A DNA stretch of 64,000 nt from Rusavskia elegans (GCA_011316305.1 SAUG01000057.1:496001-560000); one strand, 5' to 3'; numbered from the stretch's first letter, positions 24,032-36,053 are shown. Notes: generated from the sequence alone by a model not told the origin. A program made the numbers and translations.

Positions 24032-24421
24032 TCAACTCTCCTTCCGCCAACCCATTTTCTGAAACTGCTTCTTGAGTTTCCTTGTTTCCTCTACCTCCTC
24101 TTCATCGATTCCCTCGTCAACCCCCTTCTCCTTAATCTCCCTAGTCTCCCTCTCGAACCACCATTTTCGCTCCGGCACGGGGCCCCCACACTCTGGAGTC
24201 AGAGACCGATGCCATTGTTCGCGGAAAGATAGGCCCTCCATGCTCTTTTTGAAACAGGGAGAACACTCCCGTTCAATCCATTCGTGGAAGACTTTCCGTT
24301 TGGTAGGGTCGTCGCAGGTGGGCTCGGAGCCATGCTCGTTAAAGGCTTCGCAGCGGTTGTAGGCTACGGTTGGAGCTTTGTGACCGCAAGTGGAGTAGGT
24401 GCGTTTCCAGATCTGGCACAT
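24032..24421 (-). CDS. small Cys-motif protein, tandem paralogue D (intact)
   Basis: 129 aa starting MCQIWKRTYSTCGHKAPT. The start at 24421 is chosen because all copies begin Met-Cys; the frame extends upstream to 24577, but that part has no counterpart in copy A. It contains CEAFNEHGSEPTCDDPTKRK, then ECSPC, then ECGGPVPERKWWFERE and a Lys/Glu-rich tail. Of the four copies this and A keep start, frame and all Cys positions. A TTATAGA/TCTATAAAA-like box lies about 180 nt upstream at about 24599-24606. Function unknown. Confidence 0.72.
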   Translation of the reverse strand: MCQIWKRTYSTCGHKAPTVAYNRCEAFNEHGSEPTCDDPTKRKVFHEWIERECSPCFKKSMEGLSFREQWHRSLTPECGGPVPERKWWFERETREIKEKGVDEGIDEEEVEETRKLKKQFQKMGWRKES

Positions 24422-24955
24422 TCTCTTTCTTGAAGGAGAAGAAAGGGCTGGGTTTGGTGGTTTAGGAGATGTCTTTTGTTTTGGGGGACAAATGTGGAGA
24501 GGCCTTTCTGATGCGAAAACCAGAAGTGTGTATTGGACTGTGTAGGTTTGGTAGCCAGCTGGTCTTCGAAATGTCATGACAAGAGGGAAAGAAGAGGTCT
24601 TTTATAGAGTTGCTGAAACGCTGACTCCTGGATGAAGCGAAGCATGTGATGTTTTTTGTGACTATGAAAGGGCTGACATGAGACTTGTCACGGCGTGATG
24701 AAACTTGTTTCAAGTGTTAGAGGGCTCGCCACAACGTGGTACAAAAGTTGGAAGCAATGTGAATGACCGCAAAAATTTCGCAGTACCAGTCAAGGATTGA
24801 TGGCGATGACCGCCTTGGGGAAAGATGAGAAGACGGAAAGAGATGACACGACAAGACTGTTTTGACTGCGAAGTGGCTAGCACTTAGACACATTGCTCGA
24901 TCAGAGCTCATGAGCAACCGTGGACACCCTTCGATCCTCGAGGAAAAGGCGATCC
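24422..24955. other. intergenic between RPL5 3' end and paralogue D start
   Basis: About 530 bp with the paralogue D promoter and the RPL5 3' UTR. No gene seen. Confidence 0.5.
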
Positions 24956-26147
24956 CTACATGTCGGCCTTGACAGCCTGGATTTTCGCCTTGATTCGCTC
25001 CATCTTCTCCTCCTTACTATCCTTACCCTTCCGATACTTTTTGCTCTCCTCCTTCCAATAATCTTTGCTCTTCTTCTCCTTTTCGGCATCCTCATTCTTC
25101 TTCCATGGATCCTCACGAATCCCCTTATGCGCTTCGGCATACATCTCCTCCAAACCGTCGGCTTCGATGTCATCCTCAATGTACTGCGAGAACTGGCTCT
25201 TGTAGCGCTCTTCGTCGTCGTCGGCAAGGGTCTCCATGTATTCGGCTACATGGCCACCAAAGATGTATTTGCGGAGGGTCTCAGCATCGAGCTCCTTGCT
25301 CTCGATATCATACCCGGGAAAGCGGTTCTCGGAGTGGGGGATCAGGATTCCACCATCTGAAGCACCCTTCATGGCACCGAAGATACGGGCGCCAGTGGAA
25401 GTGCGCTTGAGGCCGACATCGAGGAAGCACTTGAAGGGACGGCGGTCCTCGCCGTCAACTTCGGCTGCCTCGGTCAAGGTGTATTCGCCTTGAGGGTCCT
25501 CGACGCCAGTGAAGGCTTCGTCAAGTTCGAGTTTCTTGAGGACGCGGCGGGCGATCAGGAGGCCGGTGGCGTAGGCGGCAGCCCAATTGGTAAGGCCATG
25601 TTGGATACCATAGGCGCGGAGTTCGTGGGAGTAGGCGGCGCAGAAGACCTTGCTGTGCATGGAGTCAGCTTCGAAGAGGTGTGCAGGTGGGTTGTCGAAG
25701 GTACATACTCGCCGGTGATTTCAGAAGTCACGATCTGGCAGATGATATCACGGTTGGTGAAGCGGACGACGAGACGGTACTTGGGAGCGTTGTACTTGTT
25801 CTTGGCTTGGGTGATGAGGCGTTTGCGGGCGTAGTAGTCAGTTTTGCCCTGTCGACGACGCTTGTATTTGGTTTGGTAGCGGCTACACTGCAGTCAGCAC
25901 AACTTCCTACGAGGATACAGAAGAAGCCGAAGACGATGGAAGTCATTCGGGTAGGAGAAGTTTGATGAAGCGACATACCTATAGTAGGCGCTGTTCTTGA
26001 CCAGCTTGGTGAAAGGCTGTGATGAATCCCCGAGTCAGCAATTTGCGCTTCAGACCCATCTCCGAAGCTTCTTGCAGTGACTCCATATCATTTACTTGGA
26101 GAGGGGGGCGCTCAAAGATACAATCAGTCAATAGTCTTGCTTACCAT
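24956..26147 (-). CDS. rpl5: 60S ribosomal protein L5 (uL18)
   Basis: Four exons on the minus strand: 26147-26145, 25979-26016 (read 26016-25979), 25882-25709, 25652-24956; 303 aa. The first coding exon is only the ATG, followed by GTAAGC. The second exon reads [13 protein letters not shown], the third [20 protein letters not shown] and [19 protein letters not shown], and the fourth [16 protein letters not shown] onward to a Lys/Glu-rich tail. L5 binds 5S rRNA with L11 and is delivered as the 5S RNP to the pre-60S particle. Length fits the family (297 aa in yeast). Introns are 128, 96 and 56 nt. The ATG at 25660 lies within the last intron and is not the start. Confidence 0.98.
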
Positions 26148-26719
26148 CTTCGCAGCTCTGCCTCTTGTGCAGATTTGGATGTTGCGAACTGGTACCAAGT
26201 GGAGTTGCCATTTTGATTGTGGGCTAAAACGCTCGCTTGTGAGCTGAGTTCCAAAGCCGGGTTGGCGACGACACCACAACGGAAAAATCCCAATACTATT
26301 CTACTCTACAACAAGACTGCCATCACAAGTGTCAGAGACTCTGTAAAACTCATGTTTCGCACCGCTTCGTGTGTGGACTCTCCTCGAATCCTCTTGTGAT
26401 CCATTTACCCTAGAGTTGCGGATAACCTACAATCGTCATGATCCTACAAGCCCCTTTACTAGCATCCTCGGAAGATGAGACAGGGCATCCAGTATCCGTA
26501 CATTGAACTTTGCTATACAAAAAGCGCTTGCAATGACTTCTGTTTCTACACGCTATATCATAGCCCAAGGCCGAGTAAGTCGCCAAACCGAACAAAAGAC
26601 CCGTCGTAGGTTGTGGCAAGATCGAAGACGCTCGCTGCTCGAACTCCATCATACTTACCATCAAACCAATCGTCCCTCACCGCCAAACGCCAGTGTCATT
26701 CAGATCGTCATGCTGACCA
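26148..26719. other. intergenic: RPL5 promoter and Mhp1 3' region
   Basis: 572 bp between the RPL5 start and the Mhp1 stop, with both genes on the minus strand. Small frames here show no protein features. Confidence 0.5.
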
Positions 26720-29700
26720 TTATCCTGCCCCCTTGACTAGCCTCCCAATGACCTCCCTTCCTTTTCCCATTCCTTCGCCCCTCCTTTCCAATTCCAGCAG
26801 TTCTTCCTTGGTAGCTCCGATTTCCTTGATAGCCTCTTCTGGACCGATTTCCTCCAACCTCTTCTGGATTTGGTCCCCATCTATCGCCTCCAATCTGAAC
26901 CTCAACTCCCTCATGTGCTGAGGCTCATTTTCCTCCCCCATTGTGCCGTGCGCATAGTCCAACGTATCGGGTGGGAGCATCTCGCGCCGTACCCTTTGGC
27001 CAAACCGATGCATACGGCCTTCCTCCGCGTCTTGGCGCGTCGCATGAGAGTGGTCGGAAGGATGCCGCGCCATTGCGGGTTTGAGTGCTGTTGATGAGTC
27101 GAGGTCGTCCTCCTCAAGTGCGGTAGGAGAGAGAACCTCGTCTCCTTCAGAAGGAGCGATGAATGGACTGGCGTCAGTAGAGGTCTGTTTGGATTTGGTA
27201 ATTCCGCCGAATGGCGTCGTGTTGATGCGCGTTTCAGGGTAGTCGTTCTCGAACCGCTGGATCATGCGTTCAAGAGTGGCGTCAAGGTATTGAAGACGTT
27301 TGAACGCCATGCTGTTGCCTCCATCATGCGCTTCACGGACGAGGGCGGGTTGGAGGCGAGCACGAATCTTACGGGCGCTGCCGAGTAGGTTCTTGGACAT
27401 TTCCTTAGCTTTGCCTTTGTCGACCTCATTTTCTTGGAGGACTTTGCGGGTGGGGGTTATTGTGCCGCTGTGATCTGCTGCTGGAGACGGATCTCGAGAT
27501 CCTTTCCTTTGATCAGCTGCTCGGTTGAGACATATGCCTAACGCCTTGACGACGCCTGTGCCTCCGACGATATAGTCATCGTCTGGTGCTGGATCGTCGT
27601 TGTCATGGTTCTCGGGTACGCCGTCAATGTGTCCGACAAGATGTAGGAGGACGTCAGGCACAGTGACCTGCTTCTCTCCTCCGTGAGGATCCGCCAAAGC
27701 GGCGATAGCGGAATCGCTACCTTCGGTAAGAGGTAGCCTCTCCATATTCCGCAGTGAGTAAGCGACGACCTGTTTAGCAAGCGCCCTGACGACCTCGCTG
27801 GAATCCTCGGTTGGTACGTCGATGTCGATGCACACGATCGTCTTGGACACTCGTACGGCTGCCATCAGAGAAGCATAGAGTGCACAGGCTTCCTCTTGCC
27901 CTGCTTCGTCCTTTGCAGATGCGAGTCCGGATATCAAGTGGTTCTCCAAAATGTTCAGATGAGCCAGAGTACGGATTTCTGGAAGGATCTCTGCGAGTGC
28001 AATTGCATGCTCCGACGTCATTGCAACGTCCATAAGATGTACTCTCTTGATAATTGGAAGTTGAGGCAGGTATTTTCGAAGTAGTCCGAGGGCATTTGGG
28101 CGGGTAGCAAACAAATCGCGGTTATGCGACAAATCGATGAACCGAAAGTTGGGCAGTCGAACTAAGGATGGAAGCAAAGAGCTGATAGATGAGGGCGACA
28201 GCTTACAATCTGCCAGACTGAGTGCGTAAAGCGGATTGTTCTGGTCCAGGACATCCGCAAGCAGATACAAGTGTTCTCGAAGATCATTCCCGCCCAAATC
28301 GAGGCCCTCGCAAAAGTTTAGCTGAAGATAGCGTACGATATGTTGTAGTCCTTCGCGGGATAGATCATTGTGTGCAAGTCCTAATCTCCTGATACGGCAC
28401 CGGATGACAGCCTCGACAATGGTCTCGATCATGTCGGTACTCAAGGCACATTCGCCCATGACAAGTTCCTCCAGCTGGGAGCCCGCTTGCCGTTCCGCGA
28501 TGGACTTTTGCAAAAGCGTTGGTATATCCCATGCCGATTGCGGCAGTTGGCTCGTGTTTGGTGGACTGCTTGTTGCCGGTGAAGGCTTTGGTATAGGGAT
28601 TCCAGAAAGATCTATCGCTTTCAGCGACCGTGACATATTGATGAAGTAGCTCACGTGGCGCCATCCATCTACACCGATTTTCGTATTATTCTTCAACGAA
28701 AGTTTCTCTACAACGCCCAATTGCTCTAGCTTCGCCTTGTGCTCGGGGTAACATTTTTTGGCTAGTTTCTTGTTGAGTTTGGCCTGTTCTGAGGTTTTGG
28801 CCGCGAGTAGACCAGCGAGGATGACTCGCACAGCTTCGTCCCCAAGGCCACAGTCTTCGAGGATCAGCTTCTTGACAGGAACGACAGCCAAGTAATCGCC
28901 GAGAGTTATAATGTCAGGTAGCTGCATCCAGTAGCCGCTAAGATCAAGACAAGAGATGATACCAGGAGTAGCGATGGGACAAGCTGACGGTAAGGAGATT
29001 TGCTCGGTGATGCGCTTCAAAATTGGCGTTTCTCTCAACTGGCAGCACCGTCTATATATCCGTAAGGGATCTGTAGTCGGCCGATCAGTGGATTTCGGCA
29101 TAGTATCCCCAGCCGGCGGTGAAGCAGCCGCACTACTCGAGCTGTCGTGCCTTGTAAGCTCAACCGGTCTCGACCCATTCTCCAGAGCCTGGACCCTTTT
29201 CTTTTCTTTGCGCTCCTTTCGCTCTTCTTCGGACCGCTTCTTTTTCTCTTTCTTGCGTGAAGGAACCTGTAGGCTTTTATCCCAGGGATTCTCCGGAGAA
29301 CTGCCTGTACTGTCCAGTTTTTCGCCAGTAGCTGTCACAACCGCAGTAGTTTCTTTTTCTTCGGCCACCGCGGCAGGATTCTTCAGTGCCTCCCCTTCGC
29401 TTTTCCGCAATCGTTGCTCTCTTTTTCTCTTAGCTTCGATCTGGTGTTCCAGTTGGGTTAAGCTTGGTCTTCTAGGAGGTGGTGGGGGCTCTGGATCGTC
29501 CATTACTTCTTCGTGGTACTTGGGGGGTGCAGCAATCTCGACGTCGACGCAGAAAGCTACTCTTCTGAGCTTGGAAGGCTCCAGATCTGCAATCTCGCAA
29601 CGGTCACGGTATGGGTCCTTGTTCATGACTTTCCTCTCGCATATCCCGCCACTGCCTCCCATCTTGCCCATGCTTGCTCCGCCTCCGGACGACAAGCGGC

Positions 29701-30363
29701 GCAAGGCACTCTGCAGGAAGCCAGGATGCCCAGATTTAGGAGAGGCAGCCGGTTGCGGAGGGGACGCGACATCGGCCCTTTTGACATCTTTAGCACCCGG
29801 GGAGACCGCAGCCCCAAACGGGTTTGTTTGTTCGAGGCCTGCGCTTGGTATGGCTTTCCCCCCAGAAGCCTGGACTGGTGCCGGTTCTGCAGGAGCGTTG
29901 TTTGCGCTGGAGGAGAATTTGGAGCTTATGCTTGTTATCCACGAATTGCGCCTTCCCACTGCCCCAGAGATCGGTGATCTGGGCTCCTTTGCTTTCTTGG
30001 CCGGCGGAGCAGCGGCCGACGCAGGTCTCTCGGCACTAGGGTGGGTGTGAAGATGAGGCCTAGGGAGATGGTGGTTTGATTGAGTTGTGCCATTGGTCCC
30101 TTGCAAGTCGGTCGCTGGTTTCTCGGTCGTCTTTGCGGCAGCTGCTATGTCTTGGCTAACAGCAGGGTTTGGAGGTCCGGCTGGCTTCTCTCTCTGAGTA
30201 CTGTCTATGGTCCATAAGAGGTCAGTATGACAGCGATAATAACAAGGAGTTCATCGACCAGATTTGGCGCAGAGGTGAGGTTGACGTGAGGCTGCAAATA
30301 GCCGTACTAACCTTTGGGCGAGTAGTGAAGCCAACTGACGTCAACCCCATGAACGTCCTCCAT
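26720..30363 (-). CDS. mhp1: leucine-rich-repeat protein, fungal Mhp1 family
   Basis: Two exons: 30363-30312 and 30204-26720; 1178 aa. The start MEDVHGVDVSWLHYSPK matches the N-terminus I recall for this family and joins in frame across a 107-nt intron. A disordered region contains GRRNSWITSISSKFSS and GFLQSALRRLSSG, both possible basophilic kinase sites. A conserved block reads KVMNKDPYRDRCEIADLEPS and then KLRRVAFCVDVEI. A Lys/Glu-rich coiled coil precedes RNase-inhibitor-like leucine-rich repeats at about residues 390-760 (for example LDLGGNDLREHLYLL and LSLADCKLSPSSISSLL). Orthologues are often labelled 'cell wall biogenesis protein Mhp1'; the biochemical role is not established by sequence. 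I saw no evidence of further introns in the long second exon. Confidence 0.83.
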
Positions 30364-32156
30364 AGGCACGACGTGCAATATACTGACGGATAGCTACCTA
30401 CAGAGGCTGCTCCGAGGGCATGTTGGCGAGTTGCAGTTGTGACCGTAGAAACTTGAAATATGTCGACCACTGAGTGGGGGCTGGCCGCGGAGGAGGAGGT
30501 GAGGGTATATTCGCCAGTAGTACGTGTTCTAGCTAGAGCAGTAGCTGAAGGTGGGATGGATGGGGAAGCTGTGCAACTTGCTTCTCGGGTGGTCCTAGGC
30601 TGCTCGCCAAGTCCACATGATCATCAACGTAGGATAGTTTTCGCGCGCCGGAGAGGGGGACATTTGTCATGACTGACTGTGTGCGTAACTCGGGTACTCT
30701 GTAGAAGACGGAAGAAACGAAGGATGTCGCCGAACAGAACGCTCCAATCACTTAATGTTTAATTATTCACTCACGCCGCGACTCGCGAGTCTCGGCCGCC
30801 GATTCTTGGACCGAGCCCTCGACTTCGCTTACACGTCACATAGCTACCTCGACTTCACACATTTGGCTACCTCGCGGAGCACTTACATCTCTTTCGACTC
30901 AAACGGCCCCGACTCCTCTCCAAACAGCATGCCTCGACGTGCTGAAATGAGCGTCGAGCCGTTTAACCGTGCATGATCTTCGGAATATGTCTGGTTTAAT
31001 GAGGACTTCCACGAGACTACCACGAGACCAGGGCACATTTTCTTCTGCTTACTATCTGGACGAATAAATTGACGACCCCCAAGTTACACTACTGTTTTGC
31101 TTCGGCTCTGCCGTTCTGATGGATCACTCTTTTGAGCTCCTTGCCCGTTTACCAATGCGCTTGCTTCTCCACTTGCCCTCCCTACAGCATATTTTGTACC
31201 GTCTGACATCTTTGGGGTATTCTCCTGTGCCACCAACACTTTTCCCTCCACTCTTCTATCTCAATTACGTTACTGTAGGACGTTTCTCGGTAGTGTCAAG
31301 AAATCCATAGGCACCTCAAGCTCCCACATCGCTGTCCTCAGTCGGGGTCTGCGGACTGCTTTTAGTAGGCGCAAGACTCGGCGGGTGGAACTCCAAAGCT
31401 CAGAGCTCTCAGCCTGCTAAAGGAGGAGAATGTAGCGACAGAAAGAGAGGTAATTGTTCAACAACGTGGGGCAAGTCAGAACGAGAAGCTCGGGTGTACG
31501 AACTTGGCGAATACTTGGAGACGACAACACATGACGTATATTAAGTAATCATTTGTACCTGCCATCCAGGTTCTTCAGGTGCTTCAAACTTCAGAGAATG
31601 GTTGACACCCGACCCTTCGATTCCTGAGATGTTCCAAGCCTATCCACCGTTCATTCACAAGGAATCCAGAGGCGTTGTCCTCATTATCAGCCCATAGAGC
31701 CATCCGACCATCTTGCTACTGCTGACCTTACACCCTGTTCGCGGGTCAAGTGTACAACGGGTCTAGGATGATACGTCAAAAGTCAGGTCAGTGATTCTCT
31801 GAGATGGCTAAGTGTGCTGCTGTTCGGTATACTTGATAACTGTTGTGGTAAGTCATTCCACGCTCATAGCTTGTAGATGAGGAAGGGATGAGGCTTGGCG
31901 TACTGTCACTGCAATCTAATTGTGTTTGCCGCTACAATACATACATCAGTGGTGACGTGGATACAGCTACGCGTTGTGAGCCAACGAAGACGGTGTTTGA
32001 CTTTTGTGTACAAGTCAGCCGACGTGCTCCCAGCCTAAATAAATAATCCTTTCGTTTCATTTCTGGGTTGAAATTGAGTATCTTAACCTATTCCTACATC
32101 ATTGACGCAAGGTTTCCGGTTATAGTAATTGCTATAAGTCGTGCACAAAAAAAAGG
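30364..32156. other. 1.8-kb spacer, left edge of the membrane-protein island
   Basis: Short frames at 30755-30976 and 31119-31310 have no recognisable features. It should include the Mhp1 promoter and that of the 32157 gene. An AT-rich stretch with TAAATAAATAA lies near 32035, about 120 nt before the 32157 start. Confidence 0.4.
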
Positions 32157-32558
32157 ATGTACAAATACTTCAATCAGCTCACGGAATCAGATTGGCCAGT
32201 AGACTCACTCATGATTCCTCTCCTCTCGGTATTTTTGATCATCTTCCTCCTTAAATTCGCCGTAAAAACTATTCTACGACTCCATCGCTGGTGCAACAAT
32301 CGTGAGCGAAACCATGGACATTACGCTCTTCCTAACCCTCAGGCGCCAATTCACGAACCAATCTACTGCGCATCGCCGCAACCTGATGACCTCGCTACCC
32401 TAGCTGGCTCCTCTGGTAGCGGTGCCAGACTTGACAAAGCTGATTATCGCCTAGCGGGACACAGATACGCTGGACCCAGATATTATCGACCCAGGAACGT
32501 TCGACCCAGATACACTCAGGTGGTGAACGCTGGAGAAGAAGAGACTTATTCGTGGTAG
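32157..32558 (+). CDS. small single-pass membrane protein (island gene 1)
   Basis: Single-exon frame, 133 aa, starting at an ATG right after an A-rich run. It has a 17-residue N-terminus, one hydrophobic helix (about residues 18-37, MIPLLSVFLIIFLLKFAV) and a basic flank (KTILRLHRWCNNRERN). The hydrophilic tail is rich in Pro, Tyr and Arg, with three degenerate RY/PRY-type motifs (AGPRYYRPRN, VRPRYTQ). By the positive-inside rule the tail should be cytosolic. No family recognised. It is the first of a run of co-oriented genes with this architecture. Confidence 0.5.
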   Translation: MYKYFNQLTESDWPVDSLMIPLLSVFLIIFLLKFAVKTILRLHRWCNNRERNHGHYALPNPQAPIHEPIYCASPQPDDLATLAGSSGSGARLDKADYRLAGHRYAGPRYYRPRNVRPRYTQVVNAGEEETYSW

Positions 32559-34141
32559 AAGAAGTATCGCGAGGTCTCGGCATTGCAAATTCTTACGCTC
32601 TGTCGGATCATTTGATTGAAGGGTAGCGATCAATACAGACATCCGTGGGTGTCTTGACAGAACTGTTTGAATTCTGCAGTGTTTTCTTCACGTCTCTAGT
32701 TTCGTTAGATGTTTTGGTCGTGCCTTTATACCGATGAGCTTCTTGTGGCACCGTAGGGAAGACGTATCCATTGGTCGGTTGACTGAAACTGGATTTGACA
32801 TTTCCACATAGTAAGCTGAGAGCCTACATAATGGGGTTGTTATGATGGAGATGCTATTCGGAGACGCCTCCGCCAAATTCGGCTGAGATGCGCCCCTGAG
32901 GTCACGTGTACCTGCCGTATAAGGCTAGCATTGCCCGATTGGGCTTCGCGTCAGATTTCTTCTCCTCCGGCTTCTCAGTAGCTACAATCTACACTCATTC
33001 ATGCACATTCATGCCTACTGCCTGCTTGCTTACATCAGCAAATTGAGATCAGTCCACTTTCAAAGGCTACGTTCACACGATCCTCTAAGAATGGATCATC
33101 ATGGCGGGAAGAAGCCATCCTGTTAAAGATAACAAGCTTCGTCCAAAGTTTCCAATCACGTTTGCGGTCAATAATACCATTCAGGGGCGAGCAAATTGAG
33201 TTCGAGTTATGCCCTAACCCTACAGTAGCCTGTCTCAGAGACTAATTAAAGAACGGAGCTTTGGCTTAAGCAGTTGGCTATACACGCTAGCTGCTTACCT
33301 CATTCTCGCCTGGTTTTTAATGGACGTTGATCCCTCGTAGACAAGTCCTAAAATCGATTCGGTTTTACGAAGTGACGAATGGCTGATTCGCCATTGCCTT
33401 CGAGGCCATGAGATTGTGCAGCCTTCATGTACAGAGCTGGTTGTTTTCTACAGGCTGATGCTTCTACTCGTCAGGCTGTGCAAACTCTCATTCGAGCGGC
33501 TCCCAAGATACTGCCATGTAGTGAAGGGGGGGAAAAGATGAGTACTTAGAGCACAAAGCCCTTGGCGGCCCGTCCAGGAGGCACAGCCTGCAAATAAGCT
33601 GCATCAACCCCAGGGGTTGGTCAGATCCCATTCGACTACTCGGACGAACCATAATCTGACAGACATCGAAAGTTTATTTCTACCATCTATGTTTCTCATG
33701 GCTGGAGCTGCGATCCTTCGTGCCGTCACTCTGAGGAAGGATTGCAGTCACGAGACCGGATAGCAACATATCAACCACTTGAAGTCGAGTATTGCTCGCT
33801 AGAACCGCTGACTAAAATCTTGATGTTAAGGAAGTAGCAGAGCCGACACGCCAGACATCGTCACTTGGCCCTGCACAATCCTTCTGCTAAGAAATTGGGG
33901 ATGGGAACATGGGACGGCAATGAAATTACCATTACGAATTAGCAAATGGAAGGAATGGTAGGGCCAGAGACGCCCCAACACTAGAGGCAGCCAGATGTGT
34001 ATTTGAACGGCTTTCTCTTCCCCACTTCCTTCATCCACAAGAAGTTGTCAATCGCTCAATAAACATCACACATTCGGACACACCTACAGTCGAGGTCTGA
34101 CAAACAATCTACACAACCATCTTCCTCAAACAACTATCACA
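32559..34141. other. 1.6-kb spacer, no supported gene
   Basis: No frame longer than about 70 codons and nothing recognisable. It holds the promoter of the secreted protein gene that starts at 34142. Confidence 0.45.
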
Positions 34142-34629
34142 ATGCAACCGTCCAAACTTCTCCTCGCCCTCGTGGCGACAATTCCCTTCAGCGCCGCACT
34201 TCCAGCAGCAGAGGCCGACCTGTCAAAGCAAGTTTCCAATTACCTCTCCTTCCCTTCCCTCTCCCCACCTCAAATAAACACACCACGCAACTAACCACCA
34301 TCAACAAAAGTGAAAACGACGACGCCCTATCAGCACGCCAAACACCCTACTGGATCGCCCAATTCTACGAAGGCACTACCTGCAGCTCAAGCGGCATATC
34401 CTCTTACGACACATGGGACCAGCCATATCCATGCCATAACATTCAGCTTCTCAACAACATCACCCCAGGCAGCTTCAAGTTCACTTCTGGGGGTGCTTGG
34501 AAGTTGAGGTTGTTCAACAGGATGGATTGTCAGGGTGAGGTACTGGTGCAGGGGGCCGGGACGCAACCTGTGTGCCAGAAGGCCGCGGGGATTTGGCCCA
34601 AGCGGAGTTATAAGATCGTGAGGGCTTGA
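34142..34629 (+). CDS. secreted small Cys-containing protein (effector-like), GC-AG intron
   Basis: Two exons: 34142-34227 and 34311-34629; 134 aa. The N-terminus MQPSKLLLALVATIPFSAAL is a good signal peptide. The mature part (with PYWIAQFYEGTTCSSSG, YPCHN, MDCQGE, PVCQKA) has four cysteines that could form two disulfides, plus an Asn-glycosylation site (NIT). The only in-frame splice uses donor GCAAGT, a known non-canonical GC-AG type, with a CTAAC branch point before the acceptor. A canonical GT two bases on leads to an immediate stop. Size, signal and cysteines fit small secreted proteins of plant- or surface-associated fungi. No specific family recognised. Confidence 0.8.
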
Positions 34630-35404
34630 GGAATCTTCTGGGTGGTTGGGATAAGATCATCGGCGGTAAGGACGCGTAGGGAGTAGGGGCTTGCAGGGGA
34701 AAAGTGGTTGTGTCTATTTCCTGGTTGAGCTAAAAGTACCGAGCGGTATCTGTAGTCGTGTTACCACTCATGTTCCACAGATTCTCTTCTTTATGGTAAA
34801 CTGTTCATTCTCAGTCCGTCCATTCAAGAGATTTCAGCTATCTCACTAATAAGTACGTGTCCAATCCCCCTTGCATTTGGCAAGCCGTCACCTTCTTGTG
34901 CCATCCGATCCCATCCTTAGCACCACTCTATCCGCTAGTCTGTCAATCGAGGTATCGAAAACGAAGTTTTCGATTCATTTTCGCGGCACCTGCGAGCCCG
35001 AGTCACCAGAGTTGCATCGACATGTTATCCCGTTTTCGACGCAGCAGAGTAGTAGGGTCGAAAGAAGATCGATCGAGGCAACGAACGAGGTGTCGGTCTT
35101 CCTAGTTCCTTCAGTCTTCCTAGTCTTCCCGGTCTTCTCCGTCTTCTGATCCTGGTGTCAAAAATCCTGTCTCCAGAGATCCTCTCCTTGAGCTACAATT
35201 GGCAGCAAACCGCATGTGTCCTTTCGACTCCATTCTCAACATAAGTCACGCCCATTCCCTGCTCGCAACCGGAACCTCTCTCCTCCCCCTTCGTTCCGTG
35301 GTGGTCAGGGCCCGCCGGGTTCATGATGACGATCATCTCGACAACCATCTCTAGTACCACAGCAGCACCATCCAGGCATTCGAGCAGTGGCGCACTGGGA
35401 ACAT
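34630..35404. other. spacer, no supported gene
   Basis: Contains the 3' region of the secreted protein gene. Frames at 34857-35149 (+) and 35193-35468 (-) lack recognisable features. The latter might be a continuation of the 35584 minus-strand frame, but no convincing splice joins them. Confidence 0.35.
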
Positions 35405-35584
35405 CTAGAGCGGACAAACATCCCCTGAGGTTATGCAGTTGGCGACGAAGAGGGAAAGCGTCAACCATGCAAATGTGAAGTAGATGCGTGATCCTGTGGA
35501 GATTATGCGGCGGCGGCTAAGCTTGATGAGGGCCATTATGGATAAGAGGAGTAACGCATATTGGATTTCGTAGAGGAAGGACAT
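35405..35584 (-). CDS. possible two-helix membrane microprotein
   Basis: 59 codons starting MSFLYEIQYALLLLSIMALI, with a basic turn (KLSRRRI) and a second hydrophobic helix (IYFTFAWLTLSLFVANCI). The ATG at 35584 is preferred over the upstream frame, which is Pro/Ser-rich. A second minus-strand two-helix frame lies at 36982-37302. It may be incomplete at the 3' side. No family recognised. Confidence 0.3.
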   Translation of the reverse strand: MSFLYEIQYALLLLSIMALIKLSRRRIISTGSRIYFTFAWLTLSLFVANCITSGDVCPL

Positions 35585-36046
35585 CGTGGAAGGAGTGCTG
35601 GGTGGATGTGGTTGAGAGAAGGATAGGGGGGAGGGTAAGGGATATATGATTTCAGAACGCTTTATTAACCGCGAAATCATCCTACACGATGTATCTGCAG
35701 TTGAAGCTCATGGTCGGATGCCAACTGTCGAAGGAACAAGATAAAATCCTTTGCATGCAGGATGCTTACCATTACCCTCCGCCAGCCGCTTTGGTCTAGC
35801 TAGCAAACAATACCCCTTTTGTGTCTCTTAGACAGTTTCTCTGGGCTTTCAAGCTCTTCGAATAATCGCTGACAGGAAGTGGGAAGAATGCGTGGAAGGG
35901 TCACGAGCAAAGGGCTGCCAAGGAACATGTGTACGATGCTAGAACATGGAGTTGTTGGTGAGTTGGTCTTTGAGTTGACAGCAAATCTTGATGACTGTGA
36001 CGGGCAACAGCGAGATCGTACGTAAGTGACTTACTCTTCTGCAGCC

Positions 36047-36053
36047 TATATAA
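36047..36053 (+). promoter_or_regulatory. TATA box upstream of island gene 2
   Basis: TATATAA, 110 nt upstream of the ATG at 36157. Comparable boxes precede island genes 3 and 5 at 105-116 nt. Confidence 0.45.

Larger units (their letters stand above)
21988..24421 (-). repeat. tandem gene array of four Cys-motif paralogues
   Basis: Copies A (21988-22389), B (22724-23002), C (23433-23682) and D (24032-24421) lie head-to-tail on the minus strand at roughly 0.6-0.7-kb spacing. They share the N-terminal Met-Cys, the Cys-x-His-(Lys) pair and the C/H-D/N-DP-KRK core. A C-x2-C pair follows, and TATA-like upstream sequence is shared by at least three copies. The two middle copies are degenerate. Confidence 0.7.

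Noticed and set aside
24422..24577. N-terminal extension of paralogue D
   Set aside because: Copy A starts directly at Met-Cys and the extension has no counterpart in any copy.
28956..30050. 364-aa + strand frame
   Set aside because: Antisense shadow of the Mhp1-family gene; the minus frame carries the repeats and conserved motifs.
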